Of a DNA stretch of 12,937 nucleotides, positions 5,159 to 12,937 are shown in pieces. Within the stretch, counting starts at the first letter, position 1. Each line of letters opens with the position of its first letter. This DNA comes from an uncultured Bacteroidales bacterium (GTDB lineage: Bacteria > Bacteroidota > Bacteroidia > Bacteroidales > UBA932), in NCBI GenBank assembly GCA_937898205.1, contig CALEJC010000252.1, positions 1 to 12,937 of the forward strand. The letters are read 5' to 3'. The notes under the pieces are model-generated. The model was not told where the DNA came from and did not search any database. It saw only the letters and a list, made by a program, of their open reading frames with translations. Made by a program: the position numbers and the translations under genes.

Positions 5159-7372
5159 TTAATAACCAGGGTTCTGCATTGCTTGCTTCTCATCAGTTGT
5201 GAGAGGCTTGCCATCCTTGGTGATAAGGTCGAGGAAGTTCTGAGGGATAGGACGGAGATAATGCTTCTCTGCCTTGAACTGTCCACCATATGGAGAGGCG
5301 TAGGTGATAGTCTGAGCATTACCATCCTTATCATATCCAGTGATAGCCTGAGTGTTGCCGAGGATATCTGTAGGAGTTGTGGTCATAGCCTGATCGTTGA
5401 AAGTAAGGAGACGATCTTCGAGAGTCTTGGTTCTAGCAAGATCCGGCCATCTATGGAACTCACCATACATCTCACGGCTCTTCTCGTTGAGGATGTAGCA
5501 AAGAGCTCTAGTAAACTCATCAGAAGCATACTTAGGATTTCTCTTAGCAATCATATTCATGATGTACTGATCCTCCTTAGGGTAGTTGCTCTTAGATACA
5601 GGAGCAAGAGTAGAAGCCTTTGCGTTGATAGCGTCTCTGTATGCCTGATCCTTATCCCAACCGCCGATTGAGTAGAAGTAAGAGTTTCTTGGATAGAATG
5701 AGTTGATGCCGTCATACTTGCCAAGGGTGCCCTTGTATGTGCTCCAAGCAAGAGCCTCGCCACCGTCGTGGTACTCATCACGAGCCTCACCAGCCTTGTA
5801 CTGAGCTCTATCGCGGAGTGGCTTGAGAACTGCGATACCCTGATCGATATTGCCCTGACGCACGAGAGCCTCTGCCTTGAAGAAGTAAGCCTCAGCTGAA
5901 CGGGCAAAGATGACATCTCTGAATCCCTGAGCCTGGTTGTATGCATGCACTGCTCCGTCGTGATACTTTGCGATAGGTACATAAACACCATCCTTATTAG
6001 GGCTAAGACTGGTCTGAGTAGCTACGCCATTGTCATATGCGAGGAGAGCTCTGATGACAGGGATGTACTTGTCTGTAGCATAGTCCTTGATAGGGAAGTT
6101 AGGAAGCGCTGGCATACCGTTGCTCACGATGGTAACATCCTTTACATCATATTGCTGGCCATAATCATCGCGGTTGATGATATACATACCGGCCATATAC
6201 TTGGCAAATGTATCATCAAAGTATTCGTTGCCTTTTACCTTAGATCCATCAGGAAGTTCGTACTCTGTACCACTGACTTTGTTTACAGCCCATGTAGTCT
6301 TGAAAGACTTCCAGAAACGAGAGTCGTTCTCAAGATCATAGAGGAAGTAAGTGTACTTAGGAGTAGTCTTCATACGCTGATATCCGCGACCACCAGGGAT
6401 ATCTCTCTCGAGGAAGTGGAAGGTATTCTGATAAGGAGCGAGGAACCAGCAAAGAGTCATGTTGCCACCATTTGTACCTCTGATAGAAGACTCGCTTGTG
6501 TGAGAAGCTGCAAATACTATCTCGGAGTTGGTCTCGGTGATAGATGTGTCATAGCCTGTGAAGTTAGCAAAAAGGTCACCATAGTCTGCTGCAAGAGGGT
6601 GAGCACCGATTACTACATCAGCATAAGTGATACAGTCTTTAAGGTCCTGTGCAACATATTTGCTGTTCCAGTCTGCATTGATCTCGGATGCTCTCCAGAG
6701 GTGAGCCTTTGAGAGGAAGTGAGCAGCAGCATATTTGCTGAGCTTATTAACAGTTGGCTTCTCAGGAAGGAGATCGTATGCCTTCTTAAGGTCGCTGATG
6801 ATAACTTCATATACTTCCTCCTTAGAGTCTCTGCCGTACTCTTTGTTTGGTCTGTCTACAGGCTCTGTAACAAGAGGAATCTCACCATACTGCATTACGA
6901 GAGTGAGGTAATCAAAACCTCTGAGGAAATGTGCTGTACCCACAGTCTCATTGTAAAGAGGAGAACCTTTCATCACTTCTTCAGCCTTGGCGATGATGGT
7001 GTTGGCTCTTGAGATCCAAGGATACATACCGTCCCATACCCAGCTCATTGCTGCTGTATTAGCAGAACCAGTAGGGCTTGAAGAAAGTCTTGAGTCATAT
7101 GTATTGTATGCCTCGCTGGCGCCGTCGCCACCGATCATAAACTCATCAGTACCGGCATTGGTAAATGGCCAATAACCTTCTGCGTAGAAGAGCTGTCTAA
7201 ACTGGATGTAAAGACTCTCACTCATTGAAGCCAGACCTTCAGGAGTATTAAGGTAGTCTGTAGAGATGGTGTCTCTCTTGACCTCCTCAAGGAACTTATC
7301 TCCACAAGAGGTGGTGATGGTGAGTGCTCCAATCAGCATCAAACCTGAAACAATCTTAACTATATTTTTCAT
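5159..7372 (-). CDS. SusD/RagB-family outer-membrane nutrient-binding lipoprotein
   Basis: SusD-like lipoproteins sit on the cell surface as a lid over their SusC transporter and capture glycans or peptides. From the preferred ATG at 7372 the N-terminus MKNIVKIVSGLMLIGALTITTSC is a lipoprotein signal with the lipid-anchored Cys in TTSC. An ATG at 7384 would add four residues (MTVI) and is possible. Family hallmarks: AHFLRGFDYLTLVMQYGEIPLVTEPV in the TPR region; ILNEKSREMYGEFHRWPDLART around residues 630-650; LRPIPQNFLDL near 710; and the typical end QNPGY. At about 737 residues it is longer than many SusD proteins (roughly 500-600), the extra length lying mostly between the TPR region and the C-terminal part. 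It follows susC by 19 nt in the same operon. The substrate cannot be told. Confidence 0.95.
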   Translation of the reverse strand: MKNIVKIVSGLMLIGALTITTSCGDKFLEEVKRDTISTDYLNTPEGLASMSESLYIQFRQLFYAEGYWPFTNAGTDEFMIGGDGASEAYNTYDSRLSSSPTGSANTAAMSWVWDGMYPWISRANTIIAKAEEVMKGSPLYNETVGTAHFLRGFDYLTLVMQYGEIPLVTEPVDRPNKEYGRDSKEEVYEVIISDLKKAYDLLPEKPTVNKLSKYAAAHFLSKAHLWRASEINADWNSKYVAQDLKDCITYADVVIGAHPLAADYGDLFANFTGYDTSITETNSEIVFAASHTSESSIRGTNGGNMTLCWFLAPYQNTFHFLERDIPGGRGYQRMKTTPKYTYFLYDLENDSRFWKSFKTTWAVNKVSGTEYELPDGSKVKGNEYFDDTFAKYMAGMYIINRDDYGQQYDVKDVTIVSNGMPALPNFPIKDYATDKYIPVIRALLAYDNGVATQTSLSPNKDGVYVPIAKYHDGAVHAYNQAQGFRDVIFARSAEAYFFKAEALVRQGNIDQGIAVLKPLRDRAQYKAGEARDEYHDGGEALAWSTYKGTLGKYDGINSFYPRNSYFYSIGGWDKDQAYRDAINAKASTLAPVSKSNYPKEDQYIMNMIAKRNPKYASDEFTRALCYILNEKSREMYGEFHRWPDLARTKTLEDRLLTFNDQAMTTTPTDILGNTQAITGYDKDGNAQTITYASPYGGQFKAEKHYLRPIPQNFLDLITKDGKPLTTDEKQAMQNPGY

Positions 7373-7391
7373 AATAACTGTCATTTAATAA

Positions 7392-10300
7392 TTAGAATCC
7401 GATGTTAACACCAAATACAAGACCTCTGTTAACACTCTGACCTGCGTCACTATCAGTCCACCAAGCACCGTCATATACTGAGAATGGGTTCTTGAGCTGA
7501 GCGTTTACTCTTACTGACTTAAGACCGATAGGCTTGAGCATCTTCTCTGGGAAGTTGTAGCCGATAGAGATCTGACGAACCTTGATGAATCCATTGTTGA
7601 TCTGGATAAGGTTGCCGTTGTATGCATCAGCATTTGACTCTCTGTGCCATACTGGTTTTCCGAAAACTGCATCCTTGTTATCCTCTGTGTAGTAGTCCAT
7701 TACGCGAGCAGGAGCATAAGTTGCCTGAGCATATCCTGTCTGAGTGAAGTAACCGAGACGACCAAACATAAAGATGTCGAGCTGCCAGTTCTTATATCTG
7801 AATGTGTTGGTGAAACCGAGGTTCCAGAGAGGAGTTGAATTGCCGAGGATCTGACGGTCGTTGTTTGCATCGATCTTGTAGTCACCATTGAGGTCTTCTA
7901 CGCGGGTGAAACCTGGCTCGAAGTTGTGACCGTTGGCGTTGAATTTTGCCATCTCAGCAAGATCTTCAGGAGAGTCGGTCCAGAGACCGAGGCTCTTGTA
8001 TGTATAAGCCACTCTGAGAGGCTGGCCGATGAACCAACCATTACCTACCATATCATTCTTGCCATCCTGAAGCTCAATGATCTTGTTCTTGTTGAAGTCA
8101 AGATTGAGAGTAGATCTCCAAGAGAAATCCTTTCTGCTGATATTGATGGTGTTCAAAGTGATATCGATACCATTGTTGTGGAGCTTACCGATGTTGTCCT
8201 TTGTACTTGTCTTACCGGAAGCAGAAGGGAGTTTTACATCGAAGATCAAACCGTTGGTTCTGTTGTGGTAAACATCAACTACACCTGAGATTCTGCCCTT
8301 GAGTACAGAGAAGTCAACACCAATGTTGTACTGATCTGTAACCTCCCAGCTGATCTCCTGGTTGGCAAAGCTGTTAGGAGTGTAGTAAACAGTCTCTCCC
8401 TGTGCACCAAAGTTGATGATAGAAGAAGAAAGGTCATCCTTGGTTGAATAACGGCCCACAGAGTAGTTACCTGTCTTACCCCAACCTGTGCGAAGCTTCA
8501 AATTCTCAATCCAGTCAATGTCCTTCATGAAGTCTTCCTGATCAAGTCTCCAACCGAGAGCCACTGAAGGGAATCCCTGCCACTTGTGTCCAGGACCGAG
8601 CTGAGAAGCACCGTCGTAACGATATGAGAGAGTGAGGAGATATCTGTTGTTGAAGCCATAGTTAACGCGGCCCATGTAAGATACCATCTGTGCTTCGCTC
8701 AGAGAGTTGAAGCTAGGCTCACCTTCTCTTGTGTAAGTGCTGCCATTGAGGCCCCACCAAAGCTGAGTCATCTCCATGCCTACCTTACCGAGCTGGATAT
8801 CAGTACCGTTCATGCTGTAGAGCTGAGTGCTCATGTTGTACATCGCCTCGTGGAGGAGAGTCACATCGACAGAGTGCTTGCCAAATGTTCTATTGTAGTA
8901 AAGCATATTGTCGATGGTCCAAGAGAAGTTCTTGCTAGCACCTGAGCTGACATAGTCCTTACCTACCTGCATACGGTTGGCGCTGTCCTTTGACATATAT
9001 TTATATGCCTGTGTGAATCTGAGCTGAGGACCGAAGTTGCTCTTAAATGTCAAGCCCTTGAGAGGAGCCCACATTTCGCCGAAGTTGAACTCAGCATAGA
9101 GGCTGGCTGAAATATCATAACTGAGGTTGCTGATAGCTACCTTGCCCACTTCGTCAACTACTGTTACGTTGAGCTCGTGTCCGTCAGGATAGAGAAGGCG
9201 CTCGCCATTCTCATCGTATGGTACACCGTAAGGGAAGAGGGTGAGTGCTCTTGCGCGGAGAGAGCCAGGAAGGCTGTTTGATGCACCGCCTGAGCCGTCC
9301 ACACCGTATGCCTGATCTGAGTAGCGGAGGTTGATTGAACTACCCATCTTGAACCAGTCCTTAGGAGTGATGTCTGCACTTGCTCTCATTGTATATCTCT
9401 GGAAACCCTGTCCCTGAGTAGTACCCTGGTTGTTGAGATAACCAAATGAAACGTATGCATTTACCTTATCTGTACCACCTGAAGCGCTGATAGTGTGCTC
9501 ATGAGTGATACCTACGCGGTCTGAATACTTGGTCCAGTCAGTGCTGGTAACCTTTGAAGGGTCCCAATTATTAGAAGTAGCACCGTTCTGCCACTGCTCG
9601 TATGTAAGACCCCAACCCTTAAGGATGTTTGCCCAAGCTGCTTCGCCTACACCCTTGATGTTGATATGAGCTCTATCCACATCGAGATTTGGCTGGTTGC
9701 CAGGGATGTCGGTGAGACCTGCATAGTAGTATGCCCAACGACGCCACTCCATGGTCTGAGCGATATCCATCATTGGGAGTACGTCAAAAATCTTCTCTGC
9801 AGTTACAGTACCTGAGTAGTTGACAGAAACTTTGCCCTTCTTACCTCTGTTGGTGCTCACGAGAACAACACCATTACCACCCTGTGCACCATAGATAGCG
9901 GTAGCAGAAGCGTCCTTGAGGATCTCGATAGACTCGATATCCTGAGGGTTGATCATATCAAGACCAACGCTTCGAGAAATGATACCGTCAATGACGATGA
10001 GTGGAGAAGAAGAAGCTGAGATTGAGTTTGTACCACGGATGGTGATCGAACCGGCAGAACCAGGACGTCCGTTGTTTGAAACATAGACACCTGCAGCCTT
10101 ACCCTGAAGGGCCTCAACAGCATTTGTTACCGGATTGGAGGTGAGTGATTCTGAAGTTACAGATACCATCGCACCGGTGACATCGGTCTTTTTCATGGTA
10201 CCATAACCCACCACTACTGTTTCTTCAAGAAGAGTTGTATCCTCTTCGAGAGTTACCACGAGATTGGCAGCGGCAGCAACATCAACTGTTACATAACCGA

Positions 10301-10550
10301 TGCAAGAAATCTCAATTGTTGAGCCTGATGGGACAACGAGCTTGAAAGCTCCGTCAACATCAGTGATTACACCATTTGTGGTGCTACCTTTTTGGATTAC
10401 AGAAGCGCCGATAACGGGCTCGCCGTTAGCGTCAACAACCTTACCAGAGCTGGTAATTGTCTGAGCGGCTGCTGATCCCCCAAGAACGAGGGCAACGCAA
10501 GTCAAAAGCACCGTGAGGTACCTGTGACCCAGATACATAATAGATCTCAT
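7392..10550 (-). CDS. SusC/RagA-family TonB-dependent outer-membrane transporter
   Basis: SusC-like proteins are large outer-membrane barrels that import oligosaccharides or peptides using TonB energy, with SusD as lid. This one has 1052 residues, normal for the family. It shows a signal peptide ending near SAAAQ (residues 26-30); a carboxypeptidase-D-like regulatory domain (about 36-110) with GEPVIGASV and TDVDGAF; the TonB-box region EETVVVGYGTMKK (109-121); a plug domain with VEALQGKAAGVYVSNNGRPG, SITIRGTNS, PLIVIDG and IESIEILKDASATAIYG; then the barrel, closing GLVFGVNIGF with a terminal Phe. The start at 10550 or 10538 (MYLGHRYL) is undecided. It is the first gene of the operon. No ECF sigma/anti-sigma pair or hybrid two-component regulator lies beside it in the window. 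Confidence 0.96.
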   Translation of the reverse strand: MRSIMYLGHRYLTVLLTCVALVLGGSAAAQTITSSGKVVDANGEPVIGASVIQKGSTTNGVITDVDGAFKLVVPSGSTIEISCIGYVTVDVAAAANLVVTLEEDTTLLEETVVVGYGTMKKTDVTGAMVSVTSESLTSNPVTNAVEALQGKAAGVYVSNNGRPGSAGSITIRGTNSISASSSPLIVIDGIISRSVGLDMINPQDIESIEILKDASATAIYGAQGGNGVVLVSTNRGKKGKVSVNYSGTVTAEKIFDVLPMMDIAQTMEWRRWAYYYAGLTDIPGNQPNLDVDRAHINIKGVGEAAWANILKGWGLTYEQWQNGATSNNWDPSKVTSTDWTKYSDRVGITHEHTISASGGTDKVNAYVSFGYLNNQGTTQGQGFQRYTMRASADITPKDWFKMGSSINLRYSDQAYGVDGSGGASNSLPGSLRARALTLFPYGVPYDENGERLLYPDGHELNVTVVDEVGKVAISNLSYDISASLYAEFNFGEMWAPLKGLTFKSNFGPQLRFTQAYKYMSKDSANRMQVGKDYVSSGASKNFSWTIDNMLYYNRTFGKHSVDVTLLHEAMYNMSTQLYSMNGTDIQLGKVGMEMTQLWWGLNGSTYTREGEPSFNSLSEAQMVSYMGRVNYGFNNRYLLTLSYRYDGASQLGPGHKWQGFPSVALGWRLDQEDFMKDIDWIENLKLRTGWGKTGNYSVGRYSTKDDLSSSIINFGAQGETVYYTPNSFANQEISWEVTDQYNIGVDFSVLKGRISGVVDVYHNRTNGLIFDVKLPSASGKTSTKDNIGKLHNNGIDITLNTINISRKDFSWRSTLNLDFNKNKIIELQDGKNDMVGNGWFIGQPLRVAYTYKSLGLWTDSPEDLAEMAKFNANGHNFEPGFTRVEDLNGDYKIDANNDRQILGNSTPLWNLGFTNTFRYKNWQLDIFMFGRLGYFTQTGYAQATYAPARVMDYYTEDNKDAVFGKPVWHRESNADAYNGNLIQINNGFIKVRQISIGYNFPEKMLKPIGLKSVRVNAQLKNPFSVYDGAWWTDSDAGQSVNRGLVFGVNIGF

Positions 10551-10582
10551 TAGGTTGATAATTTTTGGTTAAAATAATTACA

Positions 10583-10605
10583 GCCTAAAAGTTAATCTTT
10601 TAGGC
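10583..10605 (-). promoter_or_regulatory. Perfect hairpin in the susC leader
   Basis: Arms GCCTAAAAG (10583-10591) and CTTTTAGGC (10597-10605) pair over 9 bp with a 5-nt loop, TTAAT. It ends 32 nt before the susC ATG. It has only a short T-run (TTATTTT) beyond it, so it is not an obvious terminator. It could stabilise the mRNA 5' end, control translation, or be an operator. Confidence 0.55.
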
Positions 10606-10613
10606 GACATTTA

Positions 10614-10641
10614 CAAAATTTTTAATAAAAAACTTTGCAAA
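10614..10641 (-). promoter_or_regulatory. Weak candidate promoter for susC-susD
   Basis: TTTG (10641-10638) and AAATTTTG (10621-10614, one mismatch to TAnnTTTG) are 16 nt apart, shorter than the usual 19-21. A start near 10607 would put the leader hairpin at the very 5' end of the mRNA. Confidence 0.3.
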
Positions 10642-10658
10642 TCGGCTACTTATTAAAA

Positions 10659-10696
10659 TTATTTAAAAAGGGCACCCATAGATATAGGCGCCCTTT
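10659..10696 (-). terminator. Intrinsic terminator after the M16 peptidase gene
   Basis: On the minus strand AAAGGGCGCC (10696-10687) pairs with GGTGCCCTTT (10676-10667) over 10 bp with one G-U pair and a 10-nt loop, followed by a T-rich run. It starts 23 nt past the peptidase stop, separating this gene from susCD transcriptionally. Confidence 0.8.
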
Positions 10697-10719
10697 AAGT
10701 AATATAAGGTGTATAAATT

Positions 10720-12937
10720 CTAATATCCGAAGATATCCTCGAGTGTTACAACCTCTACTGGTCCGAGGGTTGAAAGATACTTGGTATCAAGATCCTCGAT
10801 GCGACCGAGGATTGCATAGGTATAGGTGCGATCCTTAACCCACTTCTGCTGAGTTGCCTTCACATCCTCGATGGTCATGTTCTGAACCTGCTCAAATACC
10901 TGCTTTGTGAGAGGCTCGCTGAGACCCTGACGGCGGCAGCTCTTGTAGGCTGCGAGCACAGCCATTCCGCGGGTGCGCTGAGTGCGCATGCGTGAAATCA
11001 TCGCCTCCTTGGCCACATTGAATGCATTCTCGGAAACCGGCATTTCATTGATGATCTCGTCAAATGCTTCGATTGCCTGCTGCATCTTGTCGTTCTGGGT
11101 GGCGATGAATGCGCTGAATACATAGTTGTCGTCGATGATGCCTCTCTGCGAGAGTGAAGCATTAGCTGAGTAGGCAAGTCCTCTGGCCTCTCTCATCTCC
11201 TGGAATACGATAGCGTTCATGCCGCCGCCGAAGTACTCGTTGTAGAGCTGGATGTCTGCCTGGGCAGCAGGATCAAACTTCTCGCCGAGAGCAGAGTACT
11301 GTCTGTAATAGAGCTGGGCAGCGTCGTATGGTGCAAGGATGACCTTGTTGCTGGCTGTCTTGAGGATTGCAGGCTCAAATGTCTCAGGGAGAGGCTGCTG
11401 GTTCTCGCCCATCACGTGGCACTCTGCGACAGCAGTCTTGAATTCGGCTTCGCTCATAGGGCCGTAGTAGGTGATCTCCTGGCCGAGTGAGAAGACTTCC
11501 TTAACCATTGCGAGGAGGGCCTCCGACTCAAGAGCCATGAGCTCCTCATTGCTGAGGGTTGCGCTCTTGATATATTCAGGGCCGCACTGGGCAAATGTAT
11601 TGAGTGCGCTGTAGCATGCGCTCTGGTTCTTCTTCTGGTTGAACCTTCTTCTGATCATGTCGCTCTTGATGTTGGCGAGGATTTCTTCGTCACCCACTGC
11701 ATTGTAGATGAGATCCTCGACTGCCTTCACTGCCTCAACCATGTTTTCGCTGAGACCGCGCACTGAGAGGGTTGTAGAGTTGACGCTGGCGCTGGCTGAG
11801 AAGCTGCATGCGAGTTCATACATCTTCTTTGCGAAGTCTGTTGCGCTCACCTTCTCGGTGCCGAGGTATGAGAGGTAGTCAATGGCCACACCAAGCTCAG
11901 GGTTGGTCAATGTGCCCTTGTTGATGGTCACCTGGAAATTGAAGATGTCGTTGACGTCGTTCTGCTTGTAGAGCACATTGATGCCGTTGGCAAGCTGGAA
12001 TTCTGACATGTCCTTGCTGAAATCCACAAATACAGGCTCGATCGGCTTAACCTCTGCAGCCTGCATCTCAGTGAGGAATGCGCTCTGCATGTTGCGGTTG
12101 GTTACGATAGGGGTGATCTTAGGTGCGGAGATCTTCTGCACTGTCTTGTCCTCGCCCTGGCGCTTGTATACGATCACGCATGCGTCCTCAGAGAGGTATT
12201 GGTTGGCAAATGCCACGATATCCTCCTTAGTCACAGCGGCATAGCGGTCCATTTCGCCCACAGCGTCCTTCCACTCGATGCCGTTGATAAATGCAGTGAT
12301 GTATTTCTGCGCGCGGGCGCTGTTGCTCTCGAGGCTGCGCTGCTCGTCAAGCTTGAGGTTGTTGATGGTTGCCTTGATGAGAGATTCGTCAAATTCGCCG
12401 GCCTTGAGAAGTCTGAGCTGCTCGAGTGCGAGGTCCTTGAGCTCTTCGAGGGTCTGGCCCTGCTTAGGGGTACCCATCATCAGGAATGAGCTGTAGTCAG
12501 GCTGCGAGCTGAAGCCTGCGCCGAGTGAGAGAGCCTTCTGCTGCTGAGTCACGTTGATGTCAATGATGCCGGCGCTGCCGTTGTTGAGCATATAGCTGGC
12601 CATATCTGCAACTGCTGAAGTCTTGAGGTCTCTAGCGCCAGGAAGTCTCCATGCGATGGCCATGTTTTCAGCCTCAAGGCCATATACCTCTTTAATAATA
12701 GGGCTGGTGATAGGCTGCTCCGGCTCATACTGGAGCACAGGGATATTTGGATTTGGCTCCCAGTCGCCGAAATACTTCTCGATGATCTTTACTACCTCCT
12801 TAGGATCGAAGTCGCCTGAGAGGCAGACAGCGATGTTGTTAGGGACATAGTAATCGTCGTGATATTTCTTTACGTTGGTGATTGAAGGGTTCTTGAGGTG
12901 CTCCTGGCTGCCAAGCACGGTCTGCTTGCCGTATGGG
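10720..12937 (-). CDS. M16-family (pitrilysin-like) zinc peptidase, C-terminal part (cut by right edge)
   Basis: M16 peptidases form a clam-shell around peptides of limited size. Bacteroidota versions are usually about 900-950 residues with two tandem M16 units and an export signal, and probably act in the periplasm or envelope. The frame stays open to the right edge, upstream of the GTG at 12918 (PYGKQTV before LGSQEHLKNPSITN), so that GTG is not the true start and about 200 N-terminal residues, including the HxxEH zinc site, are missing. Seen here: EHLKNPSITNVKKYHDDYYVPNN with the SGDFD strand ending the first unit, then a second unit starting QLANGINVLYKQ. In the second unit the HxxEH position reads AIDYLSYLGTEK, with no zinc-binding histidines, as expected for the inactive half. 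EMREARGLAYSANASLSQRG carries the conserved Arg-Gly-Leu-Ala-Tyr substrate-binding segment. Substrate unknown. Confidence 0.93.
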   Translation of the reverse strand, partial: PYGKQTVLGSQEHLKNPSITNVKKYHDDYYVPNNIAVCLSGDFDPKEVVKIIEKYFGDWEPNPNIPVLQYEPEQPITSPIIKEVYGLEAENMAIAWRLPGARDLKTSAVADMASYMLNNGSAGIIDINVTQQQKALSLGAGFSSQPDYSSFLMMGTPKQGQTLEELKDLALEQLRLLKAGEFDESLIKATINNLKLDEQRSLESNSARAQKYITAFINGIEWKDAVGEMDRYAAVTKEDIVAFANQYLSEDACVIVYKRQGEDKTVQKISAPKITPIVTNRNMQSAFLTEMQAAEVKPIEPVFVDFSKDMSEFQLANGINVLYKQNDVNDIFNFQVTINKGTLTNPELGVAIDYLSYLGTEKVSATDFAKKMYELACSFSASASVNSTTLSVRGLSENMVEAVKAVEDLIYNAVGDEEILANIKSDMIRRRFNQKKNQSACYSALNTFAQCGPEYIKSATLSNEELMALESEALLAMVKEVFSLGQEITYYGPMSEAEFKTAVAECHVMGENQQPLPETFEPAILKTASNKVILAPYDAAQLYYRQYSALGEKFDPAAQADIQLYNEYFGGGMNAIVFQEMREARGLAYSANASLSQRGIIDDNYVFSAFIATQNDKMQQAIEAFDEIINEMPVSENAFNVAKEAMISRMRTQRTRGMAVLAAYKSCRRQGLSEPLTKQVFEQVQNMTIEDVKATQQKWVKDRTYTYAILGRIEDLDTKYLSTLGPVEVVTLEDIFGY

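Noticed and set aside
5945..6712. Plus-strand open frame of 255 codons
   Set aside because: It is long but fully antisense to susD, Cys/Ile/Val-rich without domain features; a by-product of susD codon use.
12916..12918. GTG as the start of the M16 peptidase
   Set aside because: The frame is open and continues the family sequence (PYGKQTV) to the window edge, so the gene begins outside the window.

Overview
The window comes from a Bacteroidota chromosome, most likely order Bacteroidales. The evidence is a SusC/SusD outer-membrane pair, matches to the Bacteroidota promoter pattern (TTTG, then TAnnTTTG), weak or absent Shine-Dalgarno sequences, and Bacteroides-like versions of class II aldolase, RecR and NadD. 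Genus and species cannot be read from the sequence.

Layout from left to right. (1) 1-1897, minus strand: a tight cluster transcribed fba (class II fructose-bisphosphate aldolase), recR (recombination mediator), mntP (manganese exporter, cut by the left edge). fba and recR abut with no spacer and share a reading frame, recR starting at TTG; mntP starts 1 nt after recR. (2) 1898-1979: a divergent promoter region holding a perfect palindrome made of two opposed -7-like boxes. (3) 1980-3091, plus strand: gmk and nadD, overlapping by 10 nt. (4) 3053-5103: an inserted module. A two-gene AbiE-like toxin-antitoxin operon (DUF6577/AbiEi-type antitoxin, then AbiEii nucleotidyltransferase toxin, minus strand) lies between two 44-bp direct repeats differing at one base. 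The left repeat is the last 12 codons, stop and first bases after nadD; the right repeat is a second copy of that nadD tail, abutting the terminator of the next operon. (5) 5104-10665, minus strand: a susC-susD operon with a leader hairpin and a strong terminator. No regulator or glycan-degrading enzyme is next to it. (6) 10666-12937, minus strand: the C-terminal part of an M16 (pitrilysin-like) zinc peptidase with its own terminator; its 5' end lies beyond the right edge.

The ordinary parts are housekeeping (glycolysis, DNA repair, metal export, GMP and NAD synthesis) and nutrient import or proteolysis at the envelope. The unusual part is the roughly 2-kb AbiE cassette in the nadD tail. It has no integrase or transposase of its own, leaves a coding nadD 3' end on one side and an intact susCD terminator on the other, and carries its own well-formed promoter with an inverted repeat that could be an autoregulatory operator. 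NadD also ends about 16 residues earlier than I expect for its family, exactly inside the repeat, so the insertion site may mark an altered NadD C-terminus. No tRNA, rRNA, CRISPR array or insertion sequence was seen, and no gene-free stretch exceeds 300 bases.
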